Positions 25,628 through 35,198 of a stretch of 64,000 nt of DNA are shown here, one piece after another. The notes beneath the pieces are model-generated. The model was not told the origin of the DNA. It ran no database searches and worked only from the letters and a program-made list of their open reading frames with translations. How positions within the stretch are numbered: the stretch's first letter is position 1; each line of letters begins with the position of its first letter. The stretch is from positions 62,001 to 126,000 of the forward strand of contig NZ_JABSOE010000003.1 in the NCBI RefSeq assembly GCF_013618865.1. The letters run 5' to 3'. The stretch is from Phocaeicola faecicola (GTDB lineage: Bacteria; Bacteroidota; Bacteroidia; Bacteroidales; Bacteroidaceae). Position numbers and translations under genes: made by a program.

Positions 25628-25695
25628 GCGGACGGCGCTGACAGAAACGGACACACATAACGATGCGTGCAGCCACGGACGGTTATGCGTGAAGG

Positions 25696-25716
25696 AAAAG
25701 CCCGCGGGCTTTTTTT
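25696..25716 (+). terminator. Terminator of the trp operon
   Basis: AAAAGCCCGCGGGCTTTT is a perfect palindrome that folds as a 7-bp stem with a CGCG tetraloop and runs into a seven-T tract. It lies about 70 bp after the trpA stop. Confidence 0.8.
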
Positions 25717-26005
25717 CATGCGTCGCCGTCTTTTTTTAAAAGCCCGCCATCTTTTTCCTCATGCATAACGATGTTTTCCTACACCCGCCTTGTTGCGTTA
25801 CCCGACGGAAGCCGGGGAGGAATCCGCCACCGGGCACACACCATAACCTTCCCCCTCTTCTCCCGGATTACCCCTTTTCCCACAAAGACTTGCCCCTTCT
25901 TTCTCCCTGTCAGCCAACAAAATGTTCCGGAATAAGGCCGAATCATTACACCTGGACCTCTCCCGAAGCGAAAAAGCAGCAAGAAGAAAAAGCCCTAAAT
26001 ATTCT

Positions 26006-26045
26006 GCAAAAAAAATGGCAATGTCATTTTTTTTGCCTACCTTTG
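26006..26045 (+). promoter_or_regulatory. pyrB -7 element (TACCTTTG) abutting a perfect 12-bp inverted repeat
   Basis: TACCTTTG at 26038-26045 matches TAnnTTTG and predicts a start near 26052. Directly upstream, GCAAAAAAAATG (26006-26017) and CATTTTTTTTGC (26025-26036) form a perfect 12-bp inverted repeat with a 7-nt centre that covers the -33 position, so it could be an operator. Confidence 0.6.
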
Positions 26046-26083
26046 GACTTCGGTATTATAAAAACAATCATAAAACCGTGAAC

Positions 26084-27025
26084 ATGGAAAATAGAAGTTT
26101 AGTAACCATTGCCAACCATTCTAAGGAACGTATTCTTTATTTATTGGAAATGGCAAGAGAGTTTGAAAAGAAACCAAACCGCCGCTTACTGGCCGAAAAA
26201 GTAGTTGCAACCCTTTTCTTCGAACCTTCTACCCGAACCCGTCTGAGCTTTGAGACGGCAGCCAACCGCCTGGGGGCACGAGTAATCGGATTTACCGATC
26301 CGAAAGTTACCAGTTCTTCCAAAGGGGAAACGCTGAAAGACACCATCATGATGGTAAGCAATTATGCCGACATCATCGTCATGCGTCATTACCTGGAAGG
26401 TGCTGCCAGATATGCGAGCGAAGTAGCACCGGTGCCCATCGTCAACGCAGGCGACGGAGCCAACCAGCATCCTTCTCAGACCATGCTAGACTTATATTCC
26501 ATCTACAAGACACAGGGTACGCTCGAGAACCTGAACATCTACCTGGTAGGTGACCTGAAATACGGACGTACCGTACACTCCTTGCTGATGGCCATGCGCC
26601 ACTTCAATCCTACCTTCCACTTCATCGCACCCGATGAACTGAAGATGCCGGATGAATACAAACTGTACTGCGAGCAGCATCACATCAAATATGTAGAGCA
26701 TACCGACTTTACGGAAGAGACCATCGCCGATGCGGACATTCTTTACATGACCCGTGTACAGCGCGAGCGTTTCACCGACCTGATGGAGTACGAAAGAGTG
26801 AAAGACGTATATATCCTGCACAACAAGATGCTGGAGCACACACGTCCGAACCTGCGCATCCTGCACCCGCTGCCCCGTGTGAACGAAATCGCCTACGATG
26901 TGGACGACAACGAAAAGGCATATTATTTCCAGCAGGCTCAGAACGGTCTGTACGCACGTGAGGCCATCCTGTGCGACGTACTGGGCATCACCCTGGATGA
27001 AGTGAAAGCGGACACGAACAAGTAA
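26084..27025 (+). CDS. pyrB: Aspartate carbamoyltransferase catalytic chain
   Basis: PyrB makes carbamoyl aspartate, the first committed step of pyrimidine synthesis. The start at 26084 ([17 protein letters not shown]) gives 313 aa, normal for the catalytic chain; the upstream extension of the frame is unconserved and lies before the promoter. Carbamoyl phosphate-binding [27 protein letters not shown] and [10 protein letters not shown] are present. It is followed 28 bp later by pyrI. Confidence 0.97.
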   Translation: MENRSLVTIANHSKERILYLLEMAREFEKKPNRRLLAEKVVATLFFEPSTRTRLSFETAANRLGARVIGFTDPKVTSSSKGETLKDTIMMVSNYADIIVMRHYLEGAARYASEVAPVPIVNAGDGANQHPSQTMLDLYSIYKTQGTLENLNIYLVGDLKYGRTVHSLLMAMRHFNPTFHFIAPDELKMPDEYKLYCEQHHIKYVEHTDFTEETIADADILYMTRVQRERFTDLMEYERVKDVYILHNKMLEHTRPNLRILHPLPRVNEIAYDVDDNEKAYYFQQAQNGLYAREAILCDVLGITLDEVKADTNK

Positions 27026-27053
27026 AAAAAGGATTGTTAATACACGATTGATT

Positions 27054-27512
27054 ATGAGCGAAAAGAAAGAGTTACAGGTAGCTGCTCTCGAAAACGGAAC
27101 AGTTATCGACCACATACCATCGGATAAAGTATTTACGGTTGTTTCACTGCTGGATTTGCAGCACATGAGTACCAACATCACCATCGGCAATAACCTGGAA
27201 AGCAAGAAACTGGGCAAGAAAGGCATCATCAAGATTGCCGACCGTTTCTTTACGGACGAGGAAATCAGCCGCCTTTCAGTGGTAGCGCCGAACGTGAAGC
27301 TGAACATCATCCACAACTATGAAGTAGTGGAGAAGAAAGAAGTGGTAATGCCCGACGAACTGAAGGGTATCGTGAAGTGCAACAACCCGAAGTGCATCAC
27401 CAACAACGAGCCGATGCAGACCTGGTTCCACGTTACCGACAAGGCACAGGGTATCCTGAAATGCCATTACTGCGAGAAGGAACAGCGCAAGGACAATATC
27501 AAACTGATCTGA
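27054..27512 (+). CDS. pyrI: Aspartate carbamoyltransferase regulatory chain
   Basis: PyrI binds nucleotide effectors and links the catalytic trimers. The start is ATG 27054 ([20 protein letters not shown]), 152 aa; an upstream TTG adds only two residues. The zinc domain has four cysteines, in CNNPKC and [23 protein letters not shown] is the typical N-terminal allosteric domain. A PyrBI holoenzyme is therefore expected. Confidence 0.95.
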   Translation: MSEKKELQVAALENGTVIDHIPSDKVFTVVSLLDLQHMSTNITIGNNLESKKLGKKGIIKIADRFFTDEEISRLSVVAPNVKLNIIHNYEVVEKKEVVMPDELKGIVKCNNPKCITNNEPMQTWFHVTDKAQGILKCHYCEKEQRKDNIKLI

Positions 27513-27519
27513 CACGCCT

Positions 27520-28092
27520 ATGAAGCAAGACTGGAAACCCGGCACGATGATATATCCGCAGCCCGCCGTACTGGTCAGTTGCGGAAGTTGTGAGGAGGAA
27601 TACAACCTCATTACCGTAGCATGGACCGGCACCATCTGCAGCAACCCGCCGATGTGCTACATTTCGGTACGGCCGGAAAGACATTCCTATCCGATTCTGA
27701 AAAAGAACATGGAGTTTGTCATCAACCTGACCACGGAAGAGATGGCGTATGCCACCGACTGGTGCGGGGTGCGTTCCGGAAAGAACTTCAACAAGTTCAA
27801 GGAAATGAACCTGACTCCGGGAAAAGCTGCTGTGGTCAGCGCCCCCATCATTGAGGAATCGCCGCTGTGCATCGAATGCCGCGTAAAGGAGATTGTCTCC
27901 CTGGGTTCGCACGACATGTTCATCGCCGACGTGGTCAACGTAAAGGCCGATGAGAAATACCTGGATCCGGAAACCGGAAAATTCGATCTTGCCAAGTCCG
28001 ACTTACTGGTATACGCCCACGGAGGATATTACGGTATGGGCCGGAAAATCGGCAAGTTCGGCTGGTCGGTAGAAAAGAAAAAAACAGAATAG
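27520..28092 (+). CDS. Flavin reductase-like FMN-binding protein
   Basis: This 190-aa protein belongs to the flavin reductase-like split-barrel family: PAVLVSCGSCEEEYNLITVAWTGTI, PMCYISVRPERHSYPIL, FVINLTTEEMAYATDWCGVRSGK and a HYDGGYYGMGRKIGKFG-like tail (here YAHGGYYGMGRKIGKFG). Members bind FMN; the substrate is unknown. It starts 8 bp after pyrI and probably shares its transcript, though a link to pyrimidine synthesis is not evident. Confidence 0.88.
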   Translation: MKQDWKPGTMIYPQPAVLVSCGSCEEEYNLITVAWTGTICSNPPMCYISVRPERHSYPILKKNMEFVINLTTEEMAYATDWCGVRSGKNFNKFKEMNLTPGKAAVVSAPIIEESPLCIECRVKEIVSLGSHDMFIADVVNVKADEKYLDPETGKFDLAKSDLLVYAHGGYYGMGRKIGKFGWSVEKKKTE

Positions 28093-28094
28093 TC

Positions 28095-28829
28095 ATGAAG
28101 AAACCTGCCTTAATTCTCTCAGCCGTGTTGTTGTTGTTTGCAGCTGCAGGCAGCACGCAGGCACAGGGGTTCCGGCGAAACGCCGTCAAGGACCCGAAGG
28201 CCAATATGGGAGTTAAGGTAGGTTTTAATTCAACCATGTTCTTCATCGACCACTTCGCTATGGGAGGAAACGAACTGAGCCACATCCAGAACAATTACAA
28301 GGTGGGGTATTTCGGAGCCTTTTTCTGCCGCTTCAACCTGAAGAAGCATCATTTCATCCAGACGGAGGTGTCCTACAATGTGCTGCACGGCAGTATCTCC
28401 ATCCCCAACACGGAGGAACACAAGGAACTGCTGCAGGACAACGCACTGATCAAATCGACCATGCACACGGTCAACGTGCCTCTGCTGTACGGATATAAAT
28501 TCATCGACTCCTACCCTTACGGCATGGCTTTCTTCATCGGACCGCAGGTGACGTACAACTGGGAAAGATACAGCAAGAACGAATACTCGGGCTTTTACCA
28601 GCAGGGTGTCTGCGAGAAAAGCAGGCCCTTCTCTTTCAGCGGTGTCATCGGACTGGCCGTCAACGTGTCGAACATCTTCTTCGATTTCCGGTACGAAGCC
28701 GGACTGCAGAATACTTCTTCGAACGTGACTTTCGACACTTCACAAACCCCGGCTCCCCATAATCAGTATCCAATAGAGATCAAGCGCCGGAAGAACATTC
28801 TGAGTTTTTCGGCAGGAGTTATTTTTTAA
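28095..28829 (+). CDS. Outer membrane beta-barrel protein (PorT-like/porin family)
   Basis: A signal peptide ([24 protein letters not shown]) is followed by alternating amphipathic strands, for example [40 protein letters not shown] and a terminal aromatic strand ending [10 protein letters not shown]. The 244-aa length and PLLYGYKF segment fit the small outer membrane beta-barrel family common in Bacteroidetes. It begins 2 bp after the flavin reductase gene. No ligand can be inferred. Confidence 0.8.
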   Translation: MKKPALILSAVLLLFAAAGSTQAQGFRRNAVKDPKANMGVKVGFNSTMFFIDHFAMGGNELSHIQNNYKVGYFGAFFCRFNLKKHHFIQTEVSYNVLHGSISIPNTEEHKELLQDNALIKSTMHTVNVPLLYGYKFIDSYPYGMAFFIGPQVTYNWERYSKNEYSGFYQQGVCEKSRPFSFSGVIGLAVNVSNIFFDFRYEAGLQNTSSNVTFDTSQTPAPHNQYPIEIKRRKNILSFSAGVIF

Positions 28830-28857
28830 AGATTTTTCACCCTTAAAAAAGCATAAC

Positions 28858-30138
28858 ATGAAAAGAGACGACTTAATTTTCGATATCATCGAAAAGGAAC
28901 ATCAGCGACAACTGAAAGGTATTGAACTGATTGCTTCCGAAAACTTTGTAAGTGACCAGGTGATGCAGGCAATGGGATCTTGCCTGACCAACAAATATGC
29001 AGAAGGATATCCGGGAAAAAGATATTACGGAGGCTGCGAGGTAGTCGACCAGAGCGAGCAGATTGCCATCGACCGCGTAAAGCAGATTTTCGGTGCTGAA
29101 TGGGCCAACGTACAGCCTCACTCAGGCGCACAGGCCAATGCGGCTGTGTTCCTGGCAGTGCTTAACCCGGGAGACAAGTTCATGGGTCTGAACCTGGCAC
29201 ACGGCGGACACCTGTCACACGGTTCGGCTGTCAATACTTCGGGAATTATCTATACGCCTTGCGAATACAACCTGAACAAGGAAACCGGAAGAGTGGATTA
29301 CGACCAGATGGAGGAAATCGCTCTCCGCGAACGTCCGAAGATGATCATCGGTGGAGGTTCGGCTTATTCACGCGAATGGGACTACAAGCGCATGCGTGAG
29401 ATTGCCGACAAGGTAGGTGCCATCCTGATGGTCGACATGGCTCATCCGGCCGGACTGATTGCCGCAGGCTTGCTGGACAATCCGGTAAAATATGCACACA
29501 TTGTGACCTCTACCACTCACAAGACACTGCGTGGTCCGAGAGGAGGTATCATCCTGATGGGCAAGGACTTCCCTAACCCATGGGGCAAGAAGACTCCGAA
29601 GGGAGAAATCAAGATGATGTCACAGCTGCTGGATTCAGCCGTGTTCCCGGGCATACAGGGCGGACCGCTTGAACACGTCATCGCTGCCAAGGCAGTGGCT
29701 TTCGGCGAATGTCTGCAGCCGGAATACAAGGAATACCAGATGCAGGTGAAGAAGAATGCGGCTGCACTGGCACAAGCATTGATGGACCGTGGCTTCACCA
29801 TCGTTTCCAACGGTACGGACAACCACTCCATGCTGGTAGACCTGCGCTCCAAGTATCCCGACCTGACCGGTAAGGTAGCCGAGAAGGCACTGGTATCTGC
29901 CGACATCACCGTCAACAAGAACATGGTGCCGTTTGACAGCCGTTCGGCTTTCCAGACTTCAGGTATCCGTCTGGGTACTCCGGCCATTACTACCCGTGGT
30001 GCCAAGGAAGACCTGATGGTGGAAATTGCGGAAATGATTGAAACCGTTCTGTCGAACGTAGACAACGAAGAAGTAATTGCTTCCGTTCGTGCCCGTGTAA
30101 ACGAGACCATGAAGCAATATCCTATTTTCGCTTATTAA
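28858..30138 (+). CDS. glyA: Serine hydroxymethyltransferase
   Basis: This PLP enzyme interconverts serine and glycine and charges tetrahydrofolate. The 426-aa sequence has [18 protein letters not shown], the [20 protein letters not shown] block, the [10 protein letters not shown] segment, the PLP lysine in [15 protein letters not shown] (about residue 222) and the late [13 protein letters not shown]. It appears complete; a tandem OmpA lipoprotein gene follows after 70 bp. Confidence 0.97.
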   Translation: MKRDDLIFDIIEKEHQRQLKGIELIASENFVSDQVMQAMGSCLTNKYAEGYPGKRYYGGCEVVDQSEQIAIDRVKQIFGAEWANVQPHSGAQANAAVFLAVLNPGDKFMGLNLAHGGHLSHGSAVNTSGIIYTPCEYNLNKETGRVDYDQMEEIALRERPKMIIGGGSAYSREWDYKRMREIADKVGAILMVDMAHPAGLIAAGLLDNPVKYAHIVTSTTHKTLRGPRGGIILMGKDFPNPWGKKTPKGEIKMMSQLLDSAVFPGIQGGPLEHVIAAKAVAFGECLQPEYKEYQMQVKKNAAALAQALMDRGFTIVSNGTDNHSMLVDLRSKYPDLTGKVAEKALVSADITVNKNMVPFDSRSAFQTSGIRLGTPAITTRGAKEDLMVEIAEMIETVLSNVDNEEVIASVRARVNETMKQYPIFAY

Positions 30139-30208
30139 GAAACACAGGAAAGCGGTGGTCTTTGTGACCACCCCGAAAATGATAAGTTCAATTTAATATT
30201 ATAAGATT

Positions 30209-30928
30209 ATGAAAGCAATGAACTGCATGGCTATTCTGCTGAGCGGAAGCCTGCTATTAAGTGGATGTGGCACTTTGAATAATACTGCCAAAGGAGGAAT
30301 GTTGGGCGCCGGAAGTGGTGCTGCACTGGGAGCGTTGATCGGTGGTATCGCCGGACATGGAAAGGGAGCTGCTATCGGAGCAGCAGTAGGTGCTGCCGTA
30401 GGTACCGGTGCCGGAGTACTGATCGGTAAGAAAATGGACAAGGCTGCAGCACAGGCTGCGGAGATTGAAGGAGCACAGGTGGAACAGGTAACCGACAACA
30501 ACGGACTGCAGGCTGTGAAGGTGACTTTCGACTCCGGTATCTTGTTCAATACCAGCAGTTCTACACTGAGCACTTCTGCCAAGGCTTCTCTGAGCAAGTT
30601 TGCCAACAACGTACTGAACCAGAACCGTGACATGGACGTAGCCATCTACGGATATACTGACAACACCGGATGGAAGAACAGTACCCGCGAACAGAGCGTA
30701 CAGAAGAATCTGGAACTGTCACAGGCACGTGCACAGAGTGTATCGACTTACCTGATGCAGTGCGGAGCCGCTTCTACACAGATCAAGGCCGTGGAAGGTA
30801 TGGGAGAATCAAACCCTGTAGCCGACAACAATACCGCTGCCGGACGTCAGGAAAACCGTCGTGTGGAGGTATACATGTATGCCAGCCAGCAGATGATTCA
30901 GCAGGCCGAAGCCGGAACACTGAAATAA
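30209..30928 (+). CDS. OmpA-family lipoprotein with a glycine zipper
   Basis: The lipobox LLLSGCGTLNN places this 239-aa protein as a lipoprotein. Residues about 29-74 are a glycine/alanine zipper (GGMLGAGSGAALGALIGGIA and AAIGAAVGAAVGTGAG) that can insert in or oligomerise at membranes. The C-terminal OmpA domain has VTFDSGILFNTSSSTLS, the IYGYTDNTGW loop and GRQENRRVEVYM, which bind peptidoglycan. It is complete and followed by a terminator. Confidence 0.93.
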   Translation: MKAMNCMAILLSGSLLLSGCGTLNNTAKGGMLGAGSGAALGALIGGIAGHGKGAAIGAAVGAAVGTGAGVLIGKKMDKAAAQAAEIEGAQVEQVTDNNGLQAVKVTFDSGILFNTSSSTLSTSAKASLSKFANNVLNQNRDMDVAIYGYTDNTGWKNSTREQSVQKNLELSQARAQSVSTYLMQCGAASTQIKAVEGMGESNPVADNNTAAGRQENRRVEVYMYASQQMIQQAEAGTLK

Positions 30929-31237
30929 GCTGCAGCGTGACGGACCACGTACACATTGCGTGAGGCCGCTATGCCCCGCGCCGTGAAACAGAAGCAGGAT
31001 TCAGAAAGGGAAGAAAGATTTCCCGCTGAATCCTGCTTTTTATATTTTCTGCCCCCTCGTCTTCCGCCTCCTCTCCGGCCGACAGGGCCGGGCCCGGAAA
31101 AAAGAAAGCCCGGCCGCATAGCGGTCAGGCTCTTATGCTGAAAATTCCATCCGGCTTCCGGAACCTGTTTCCTGCCCTCTCCGCTGCCGTTGCTTCCGGC
31201 AGACTTGAACAGGAGGCACCTCTGTGACCGGCGGCTC
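30929..31237. other. Intergenic region between convergent OmpA lipoprotein and minus-strand lipoprotein genes
   Basis: These 309 bp contain one clear terminator (30992-31041) and GC-rich sequence without a credible ORF. Confidence 0.5.
30992..31041 (+). terminator. Terminator of the OmpA lipoprotein gene
   Basis: AAGCAGGATTCAG (30992-31004) pairs with CTGAATCCTGCTT (31025-31037), followed by a short T tract. Confidence 0.8.
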
Positions 31238-32023
31238 TTATTGCTTCAGGGTATAATGAATCTGGTCGTCCTTGTCGATGAGCAGGTCCACGTAATAACA
31301 CGTCATTCCGTCCGGTATGCAAATGGTGGCCCGGTAATGATATCCCTTGGCCGACACCCCCATGAAGTCCATGTCGGAAAGAATGGACATCTTCAGAAAA
31401 TCATCGGGAATGGTACCGGCAAACATCTCCTTGTGGAGGTCCTTGGAATACAGCCGCTGCTTCCCCTGATAGACACAGATATGAATGACGTTGTCGAAGT
31501 ACACCTTATCCACAATCAGGCCTTCCTCCGTAATGCCCGGACGGATCACCTTCTTGGTAGAAGGGTTGATGTACGCATATCCGCGGAACCTCTTTCCCTG
31601 GAACATGAAGACCGAGTCTTTCTCAATCACCTCCCTGACCGGCTCAGCAGCCTCATAACCAAAAGGAATGGTATCCGTCTCTGCCTTGTGCAGGGTAATC
31701 AGGTCGCCGATGGACGTATAGAACTGAAAGCTGTTCTTCTCCAGCTGATGGATGTAATAGGTGATCCGCTCCGTACCGCCGGCAATCAGCGTATCCCCCT
31801 CAATCCGGAAATGGAGCGGAATATCAAACCGGCCGGACGTATAAATGCTGTCGCCGCAAATCTTCAGTACCGGCTGCTCCGTATAATCATCCAGCCAGAC
31901 TCCCTGCAGCAACTCCCTGGACAGCGAATCATGTTCTTCCTCCTCGGCCGTTTCATCCTTCTCCCCGCCTGTGCAGGAAGCAAGACCGGCGGCAAGCAAC
32001 CATATGAATATTCCTTTTTTCAT
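31238..32023 (-). CDS. Lipoprotein of unknown function (resembles DUF4738)
   Basis: The start is the Met at 32023 (MKKGIFIWLLAAGLASCTGG), which gives a proper lipobox (LASC) and overlaps the ugd stop by 4 nt (ATGA). The mature 240-aa protein has an acidic linker (KDETAEEEEHDS) and then a beta-rich region. I recall Bacteroides relatives under DUF4738. Coupling to ugd suggests an envelope or polysaccharide-related role, but this is only context. Confidence 0.7.
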   Translation of the reverse strand: MKKGIFIWLLAAGLASCTGGEKDETAEEEEHDSLSRELLQGVWLDDYTEQPVLKICGDSIYTSGRFDIPLHFRIEGDTLIAGGTERITYYIHQLEKNSFQFYTSIGDLITLHKAETDTIPFGYEAAEPVREVIEKDSVFMFQGKRFRGYAYINPSTKKVIRPGITEEGLIVDKVYFDNVIHICVYQGKQRLYSKDLHKEMFAGTIPDDFLKMSILSDMDFMGVSAKGYHYRATICIPDGMTCYYVDLLIDKDDQIHYTLKQ

Positions 32024-33333
32024 CTTCCAATGCAATGATAAGTAATTCCAAGTTCCTGCAGTTCATGGGCATCGTAAATGTTGCGTCCGTCGAAAATGAC
32101 ACACTGGTTCATGGTCTTCTTCATTACTCCCCATGCCGGCAGACGGAAGGCTTTCCACTCTGTCACCAGCAGAAGGGCGTCTGCATTGAGCAGCGCATCA
32201 TACATATCCCGTGAATAATAGACCGAATCGCCTACCCTGCGCTTGGCCTCGTCCATGGCTACCGGGTCGTACACCCTGATCTGACAGCCTGCAGCCAGCA
32301 GTTTCTCGATCAGCACCAGTGCCGGTGCCTCGCGCATGTCGTCGGTTTCCGGCTTGAAAGCCAGTCCCCACATGGCAATGGTCTTTCCCTTCAGGTCGTT
32401 GTGATAATATTTCTGCAACTTGCGGAACAGGATGTCTTTCTGGGATTCGTTCACTTCCTCCACCATCTTCAGCACCCGCATCGTATAACCGTTTTCCTCG
32501 GCCGTCTTGATCAGTGCCTTGACATCCTTCGGGAAACAGCTGCCTCCGTATCCGCATCCCGGATACAGGAACTTACGTCCGATACGGCTGTCCGAACCGA
32601 TACCGCTCCGTACCATATTGACATCCGCCCCTACCAGTTCACAGAGGTTGGCAATGTCGTTCATGAAACTGATGCGGGTAGCCAGCATGGAGTTGGCCGC
32701 ATACTTGGTCATCTCGGCAGAAGGAATATCCATGAAAATCACCCGGAAATTGTTCAGCAGGAAAGGACGGTACAGCTTGCTCATCAGGTTCTTGGCACGC
32801 TCCGATTCCACTCCCACCACCACACGGTCGGGAGTCATGAAGTCGTTGATGGCATTTCCTTCCTTCAGGAATTCCGGATTGCTGGCCACATCGAACTCAA
32901 TGGCTGCCCCGCGCTTGCGGAGTTCCTCCTCGATGGCTGCCTTCACCTTCTTGGCCGTTCCTACGGGCACCGTACTCTTGGTCACCACCAGCACGTACTG
33001 ATTCATGCAAGCACCGATCGTACGGGCCACATCGAGCACATACGAGAGATCCGCGCTTCCGTCTTCGTTCGGAGGGGTTCCTACCGCACAGAACACGATA
33101 CTGACCTCATCCAGGCACTCTACCAGTGACGTGGAGAAATGAAGCCGGCCCGCCTTTACATTGCGCAATACCATATCTTCCAGCCCGGGCTCGTAAATCG
33201 GGATAATCCCTTTCTTCAAGCCTTCAATCTTATCCGCATTAGTATCAATGCAATACACATTAGCTCCGGTCTCGGCAAAACAAGTTCCGGTTACCAAACC
33301 CACATAACCCGTTCCGACAATTGCTATATTCAT
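32020..33333 (-). CDS. ugd: UDP-glucose/UDP-hexose 6-dehydrogenase
   Basis: This 437-aa enzyme oxidises UDP-glucose (or a related UDP-sugar) to the uronic acid with two NAD+. The Rossmann motif VGTGYVGLVTGTCFAETG is at the N-terminus, followed by GTPPNEDGSADLSYV, a SNPEFLKEGNAINDF block, the catalytic Cys in GCGYGGSCFPKD (about residue 260) and MWGLAFKPETDDMREAPA. It provides precursors for capsule or surface polysaccharide. It is coupled by ATGA to the downstream lipoprotein. Confidence 0.95.
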   Translation of the reverse strand: MNIAIVGTGYVGLVTGTCFAETGANVYCIDTNADKIEGLKKGIIPIYEPGLEDMVLRNVKAGRLHFSTSLVECLDEVSIVFCAVGTPPNEDGSADLSYVLDVARTIGACMNQYVLVVTKSTVPVGTAKKVKAAIEEELRKRGAAIEFDVASNPEFLKEGNAINDFMTPDRVVVGVESERAKNLMSKLYRPFLLNNFRVIFMDIPSAEMTKYAANSMLATRISFMNDIANLCELVGADVNMVRSGIGSDSRIGRKFLYPGCGYGGSCFPKDVKALIKTAEENGYTMRVLKMVEEVNESQKDILFRKLQKYYHNDLKGKTIAMWGLAFKPETDDMREAPALVLIEKLLAAGCQIRVYDPVAMDEAKRRVGDSVYYSRDMYDALLNADALLLVTEWKAFRLPAWGVMKKTMNQCVIFDGRNIYDAHELQELGITYHCIGR

Positions 33334-33362
33334 ACGCTAAGTAACTTTATATTTTTTCAGCA

Positions 33363-33370
33363 CAAAAGTA
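33363..33370 (-). promoter_or_regulatory. -7 element (TACTTTTG) of ugd
   Basis: Minus-strand TACTTTTG, 29 nt before the ugd ATG. It is the left half of a divergent promoter region with 33424-33431. Confidence 0.55.
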
Positions 33371-33423
33371 TAACAAAAAAAGATTTCGTCCATGAATATA
33401 TTTAAAAATAAGAGAAAAAATAG

Positions 33424-33431
33424 TACATTTG
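33424..33431 (+). promoter_or_regulatory. -7 element (TACATTTG) directly before the HU/SPOR gene
   Basis: TACATTTG ends four nucleotides before the ATG at 33436, so the expected transcript start coincides with the start codon. The mRNA would be leaderless or nearly so. Confidence 0.6.
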
Positions 33432-33435
33432 CACT

Positions 33436-34590
33436 ATGATAGAATTAGCGAAACATATAGAAGTATTATTGCTGGAAAATGATTGCGTGATTGTTCCGGG
33501 ACTGGGAGGATTCATCGCGCACCATCATTCTTCGGCTTTCAATAAAGAAACCGGAGAGTTTCTTCCCCCTATGCGCAGCATCGGGTTCAATCCGCAACTG
33601 ATCATGAACGACGGTCTGCTGGTACAGTCGTACATGCAGGCCTACAATACGGACTTCCCGGATGCCACACGCAAGATTGAGAAAATCGTGGAACAGCTGA
33701 AGGACGACTTATACAAGCGCGGGCAGGTCAGCCTGAACCGCCTGGGAACCTTATATTATAACATGAACGGTTCGTATGAGTTTGAACCGACCAGCAGCCG
33801 TTTCTTCACCCCCTCGCTGTACGGACTGGAGAATGTGGTCCTGCCGCGCCTCGAAACGCGCCGGGTACAGGAAACTGCCGAAGCACCGCGCCGTCCGCGG
33901 GTCATTCCGATGCATACGGAACCGCCGCGCCGGAAGAGAGCGGGCATGAGATGGATCGGCAATGCCGTAGCCGTAGCTGCTGCCATCCTGATGTTCTTTC
34001 TGATGTCGACACCGGTAGAGAACACGTACGTGGACAACATGGAGTACGCTTCGCTGGGCTCTACGACCCTGTTCGACATCATCCGCAACGAATCGGCCGC
34101 CTCGTATGTTGCCGGTTCCAAGGCAGTCCAGCCCCAGTCACAAACCATCAAGAACAATGTCAACACCCTGAAACCCGTACGGGTTAAGACCGAGAAGATA
34201 GCGGCCAATGCACACCCTGCCCAACCTGGCAACGTGCAGGCAAAGGCCGGTACACCGGCTGCCAGCCAGACCGCTGCTCCAAAGAAAGCAGCCGACAACA
34301 AGGCAGCTGAGACCAAAAACGTCAAGAAGAACGGATCTCCGGCAGCAAAAACGGTCCAGGCACAGAAAGCCTTCATCATCGTTTCCAGTCTGGCTACCCG
34401 CAAAGACGCGGAAGATGAGGTGAAGAAACTGGCCGGCAAGGGATTCAAGGGCGCACAGATACTGGAGTCCAACGGACGGTTCCGCATCGCACTGGAACAG
34501 TTTACCCAGAAATCGGATGCCTACGAAAGAATTAAGATCTTAAAACAGAACGAAGACTTCAAGTCGGCTTGGGTGTTCGTTTCTAAATAA
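33436..34590 (+). CDS. HU-CCDC81-type and SPOR domain membrane protein
   Basis: The first 130 residues (IELAKHIEVLLLENDCVIVP and GGFIAHHHSSAFN) match the prokaryotic CCDC81-like HU domains seen in Bacteroidetes. A membrane segment follows at about 173-193 (GNAVAVAAAILMFFLMSTPV), then an Ala/Lys-rich linker. The C-terminal SPOR domain (about 312-384, AFIIVSSLATRKDAEDEVKK to AWVFVSK) binds denuded peptidoglycan at division sites. The layout suggests a protein that touches DNA or protein in the cytoplasm and the septal wall outside; this is inference from domains. An FHA gene follows. Confidence 0.85.
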   Translation: MIELAKHIEVLLLENDCVIVPGLGGFIAHHHSSAFNKETGEFLPPMRSIGFNPQLIMNDGLLVQSYMQAYNTDFPDATRKIEKIVEQLKDDLYKRGQVSLNRLGTLYYNMNGSYEFEPTSSRFFTPSLYGLENVVLPRLETRRVQETAEAPRRPRVIPMHTEPPRRKRAGMRWIGNAVAVAAAILMFFLMSTPVENTYVDNMEYASLGSTTLFDIIRNESAASYVAGSKAVQPQSQTIKNNVNTLKPVRVKTEKIAANAHPAQPGNVQAKAGTPAASQTAAPKKAADNKAAETKNVKKNGSPAAKTVQAQKAFIIVSSLATRKDAEDEVKKLAGKGFKGAQILESNGRFRIALEQFTQKSDAYERIKILKQNEDFKSAWVFVSK

Positions 34591-34613
34591 CTACAAGACT
34601 GACTGAATCGATT

Positions 34614-35150
34614 ATGAAAAGAGTAAGATGTCCCAAATGCGACAATTATATTCAGTTTGACGAGACCAAATACGAAGAGGGACAGTCCCTGATATTTGTC
34701 TGCGACAACTGCAACAAACAATTCGGTATACGTATCGGAAAGACCAAGCTGAATGCAGCCAACCGGAAGGAAGAAGTGGTAGATGAGAAAGAAGGCACAG
34801 ACGACTGCGGAAACATTGTGGCCATCGAAAATGTATTCGGATACAAACAGGTACTCCCCCTGCACGAAGGTGACAACGTCATCGGACGCCGCAGCAAGGG
34901 AACCGAAATCGATATCCCCATCGAGACCAATGACCCCAGTATGGACAGAAGCCATTGCGTCATCAATGTAAAGCGCAACAAACAGGGAAAAATCATCTAC
35001 ACCCTGAGAGACAATGACAGCATCACAGGTACTTTCCTGATGAACGAACTCCTGGGCAACAAGGAAAGGGTCCGCATTGAGGAAGGAGCCATTATCACCC
35101 TGGGAGCCACTACCCTGATTCTGCGGGCAGCGGAAGAAAAGGAAGACTGA
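34614..35150 (+). CDS. Zinc-ribbon and FHA domain protein
   Basis: This 178-aa cytoplasmic protein starts with a zinc ribbon using Cys6, Cys9, Cys30 and Cys33 (CPKC and CDNC). The C-terminal half (about 80-165) is a forkhead-associated domain with HEGDNVIGRRSKG, PSMDRSHCVINV and a later DNDSITGTFLMN, the loops that recognise phosphothreonine. It therefore probably reads out Ser/Thr phosphorylation, although no kinase is encoded here. It lies between the HU/SPOR gene and hydA. Confidence 0.88.
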   Translation: MKRVRCPKCDNYIQFDETKYEEGQSLIFVCDNCNKQFGIRIGKTKLNAANRKEEVVDEKEGTDDCGNIVAIENVFGYKQVLPLHEGDNVIGRRSKGTEIDIPIETNDPSMDRSHCVINVKRNKQGKIIYTLRDNDSITGTFLMNELLGNKERVRIEEGAIITLGATTLILRAAEEKED

Positions 35151-35198
35151 GAAATTCAAATAATAGGATAACTAACTAATTAAAGCTAACTTTTATTT

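Larger units (their letters stand above)
25628..26083. other. Intergenic region between the trp operon and pyrB
   Basis: These 456 bp contain the trp operon terminator (25696-25716), about 290 bp with no recognisable gene or signal, and the pyrB control region (26006-26045). The frame open from 25922 into pyrB has no family similarity before the Met at 26084 and crosses the predicted promoter. Confidence 0.5.

Noticed and set aside
25922-26083. N-terminal extension of PyrB
   Set aside because: The added 54 residues have no family match and the region contains the predicted pyrB promoter and inverted repeat.
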